DNA of 51,765 nt from Firmicutes bacterium CAG:534. GTDB taxonomy: Bacteria; Bacillota; Clostridia; Lachnospirales; Lachnospiraceae. The translations under genes and the position numbers were made by a program. Position 1 is the first letter of the stretch, and every line of letters starts with the position of its first letter. The DNA lies in NCBI GenBank assembly GCA_000436115.1, contig FR894541.1:29258-81022 (forward strand), given 5' to 3'. The notes below the pieces were generated by a model. It saw nothing but the letters and a program-made list of their open reading frames with translations, ran no database searches and was not told the DNA's origin. This document shows, one piece after another, positions 50,931 to 51,765 of this stretch.

Positions 50931-51765
50931 ATGTTTGATTTTCAGGAGGAACTGAAAAAGCTTCCTCATTGCCCGGGTGTCTATATCATGCATGATGCAA
51001 ACGACAATATTATTTACGTCGGAAAAGCGATCAATCTGCATAATCGCGTCAGATCCTATTTTCGGAAAAATATCGGGAGGGGACCTCAGATCGACAAGAT
51101 GGTGACTTTGATTGCCCGTTTTGAATATATTGTAACCGACTCGGAACTGGAAGCTCTTGTTCTGGAAAATAACCTGATCAAGGAGCACAGCCCTAAATAT
51201 AACACCATGCTGAAGGATGATAAAACCTATCCCTACATTAAGGTGACAGTTTCAGAGGACTATCCAAGGGTATTGTTCTGTCGGCAGATGAAGAAGGATC
51301 GTTCCAGGTATTTCGGCCCCTATACCAGCGCAGGGGCGGTAAAGGATACGATTGAACTGATCAACAAGCTTTTCTGCCTGAGAACCTGCAATCGAAATCT
51401 GTCAAAAGAAGTGGGAGGTGAAAGAGCATGTCTTAATTATCATATCGGTCAGTGCCTGGCGCCCTGTCAGGGAAAGATTACCCGGGAAGAATATCAGGAG
51501 CAGGTAAAAGGGGCTCTTGCCTTTTTAAATGGAAATTATCAGGATACATTAAAAGAGCTGGAACAAAAAATGCAGCGGGCATCGGAAAATCTGGAATTTG
51601 AAGAGGCCATCAGATACCGGGATCTGTATAACAGCGTAAAGCAGATCGCATCCAAGCAGAAAATGGAAGAAAGTGATGGGGAGGATAAGGACATCATTGC
51701 GCTGGCCTGCGATGACAGGGATGCGGTAGTCCAGGTATTTTTTGTCAGAGGGGGAAAGCTGATCG
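50931..51765 (+). CDS. uvrC: Excinuclease ABC subunit C (5' part, runs off the window)
   Basis: First 278 residues of the nuclease that cuts on both sides of UvrB-bound damage. The GIY-YIG domain is CPGVYIMHDANDNIIYVGKA at residue 13 onward, RVRSYF near 41, and Glu in SELEALVLENNLIKEHSPKYN near 77. A cysteine cluster (CLRTCNR, CLNYHIGQCLAPC) near 145-178 and the UVR domain (LEFEEAIRYRDLYNSVKQI) near 222 follow. The 3' half is outside. TAAGGAGA precedes the ATG. Confidence 0.95.
   Translation, partial: MFDFQEELKKLPHCPGVYIMHDANDNIIYVGKAINLHNRVRSYFRKNIGRGPQIDKMVTLIARFEYIVTDSELEALVLENNLIKEHSPKYNTMLKDDKTYPYIKVTVSEDYPRVLFCRQMKKDRSRYFGPYTSAGAVKDTIELINKLFCLRTCNRNLSKEVGGERACLNYHIGQCLAPCQGKITREEYQEQVKGALAFLNGNYQDTLKELEQKMQRASENLEFEEAIRYRDLYNSVKQIASKQKMEESDGEDKDIIALACDDRDAVVQVFFVRGGKLI

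Overview
The window looks like a chromosomal segment of a motile, anaerobic Firmicute of the Lachnospiraceae type (Clostridium cluster XIVa). The grounds are a type III glutamine synthetase, AGGAGG ribosome binding sites, sigma-A promoters, an mbl-flhO-flhP type flagellar cluster, a cdaA-cdaR-glmM operon, a comF-YvyF junction and many lipoproteins. The genus cannot be fixed from the sequence. Most of the window is compact core chromosome, with tightly packed and often start/stop-overlapping genes. One AT-rich patch (about 42.8-45.3 kb) looks acquired.

Layout. 0-2.4 kb: glnN behind a leader with a strong attenuator-like hairpin. 2.4-6.2 kb: a C39-like hypothetical protein (minus), tRNA-Gln(CUG), an acyl-ACP thioesterase, a CvfB/YitL-type S1 protein, a CPBP protease and a small YjfB-type motility protein (minus). 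6.5-11.8 kb: a PucR/CdaR-type regulator, then ftsE, ftsX, a coiled-coil M23 peptidase and an S41 C-terminal processing protease, together a divisome or peptidoglycan hydrolase control module. 11.83-12.0 kb: a 170-bp imperfect palindromic element between convergent genes. 12.0-17.9 kb (minus): three lipoproteins, one with a transglutaminase-like triad, and a large double-HTH regulator. 18-23 kb: uvrBA with a LexA box. 23-26.3 kb: mbl, two rod/hook proteins and a rod-binding protein. 26.3-31.1 kb: recD2, comF, a YvyF-type zinc-ribbon protein and two uncharacterised membrane proteins. 31.2-35.0 kb: cdaA, cdaR, glmM and HPr, linking c-di-AMP, cell-wall precursor and PTS functions. 35-37.5 kb (minus): two tandem DUF3048 lipoproteins. 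37.6-42.8 kb: nucleotide-sugar cluster (rmlD-like, DUF212/PAP2-like, gmd, polytopic membrane protein, fcl) ending in two stacked hairpins. 42.8-45.3 kb: integrase remnant, short direct repeats, DUF4143 AAA ATPase and a degenerate minus-strand fragment. 45.4-51.8 kb: pyrG (minus, with an attenuator-like leader), a DUF1846 protein, ftsH and the 5' part of uvrC.

Common themes are envelope growth (FtsEX/M23, Mbl, GlmM, CdaA), DNA repair (UvrABC, RecD2), surface glycans and flagella. The most interesting non-coding signals are the glnN and pyrG leaders, the long palindromic element at 11.83-12.0 kb, and palindromes overlapping several promoters (lipoprotein operon, rmlD cluster, DUF4143 ATPase). 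All family names come from reading protein motifs by eye. No database search was run.
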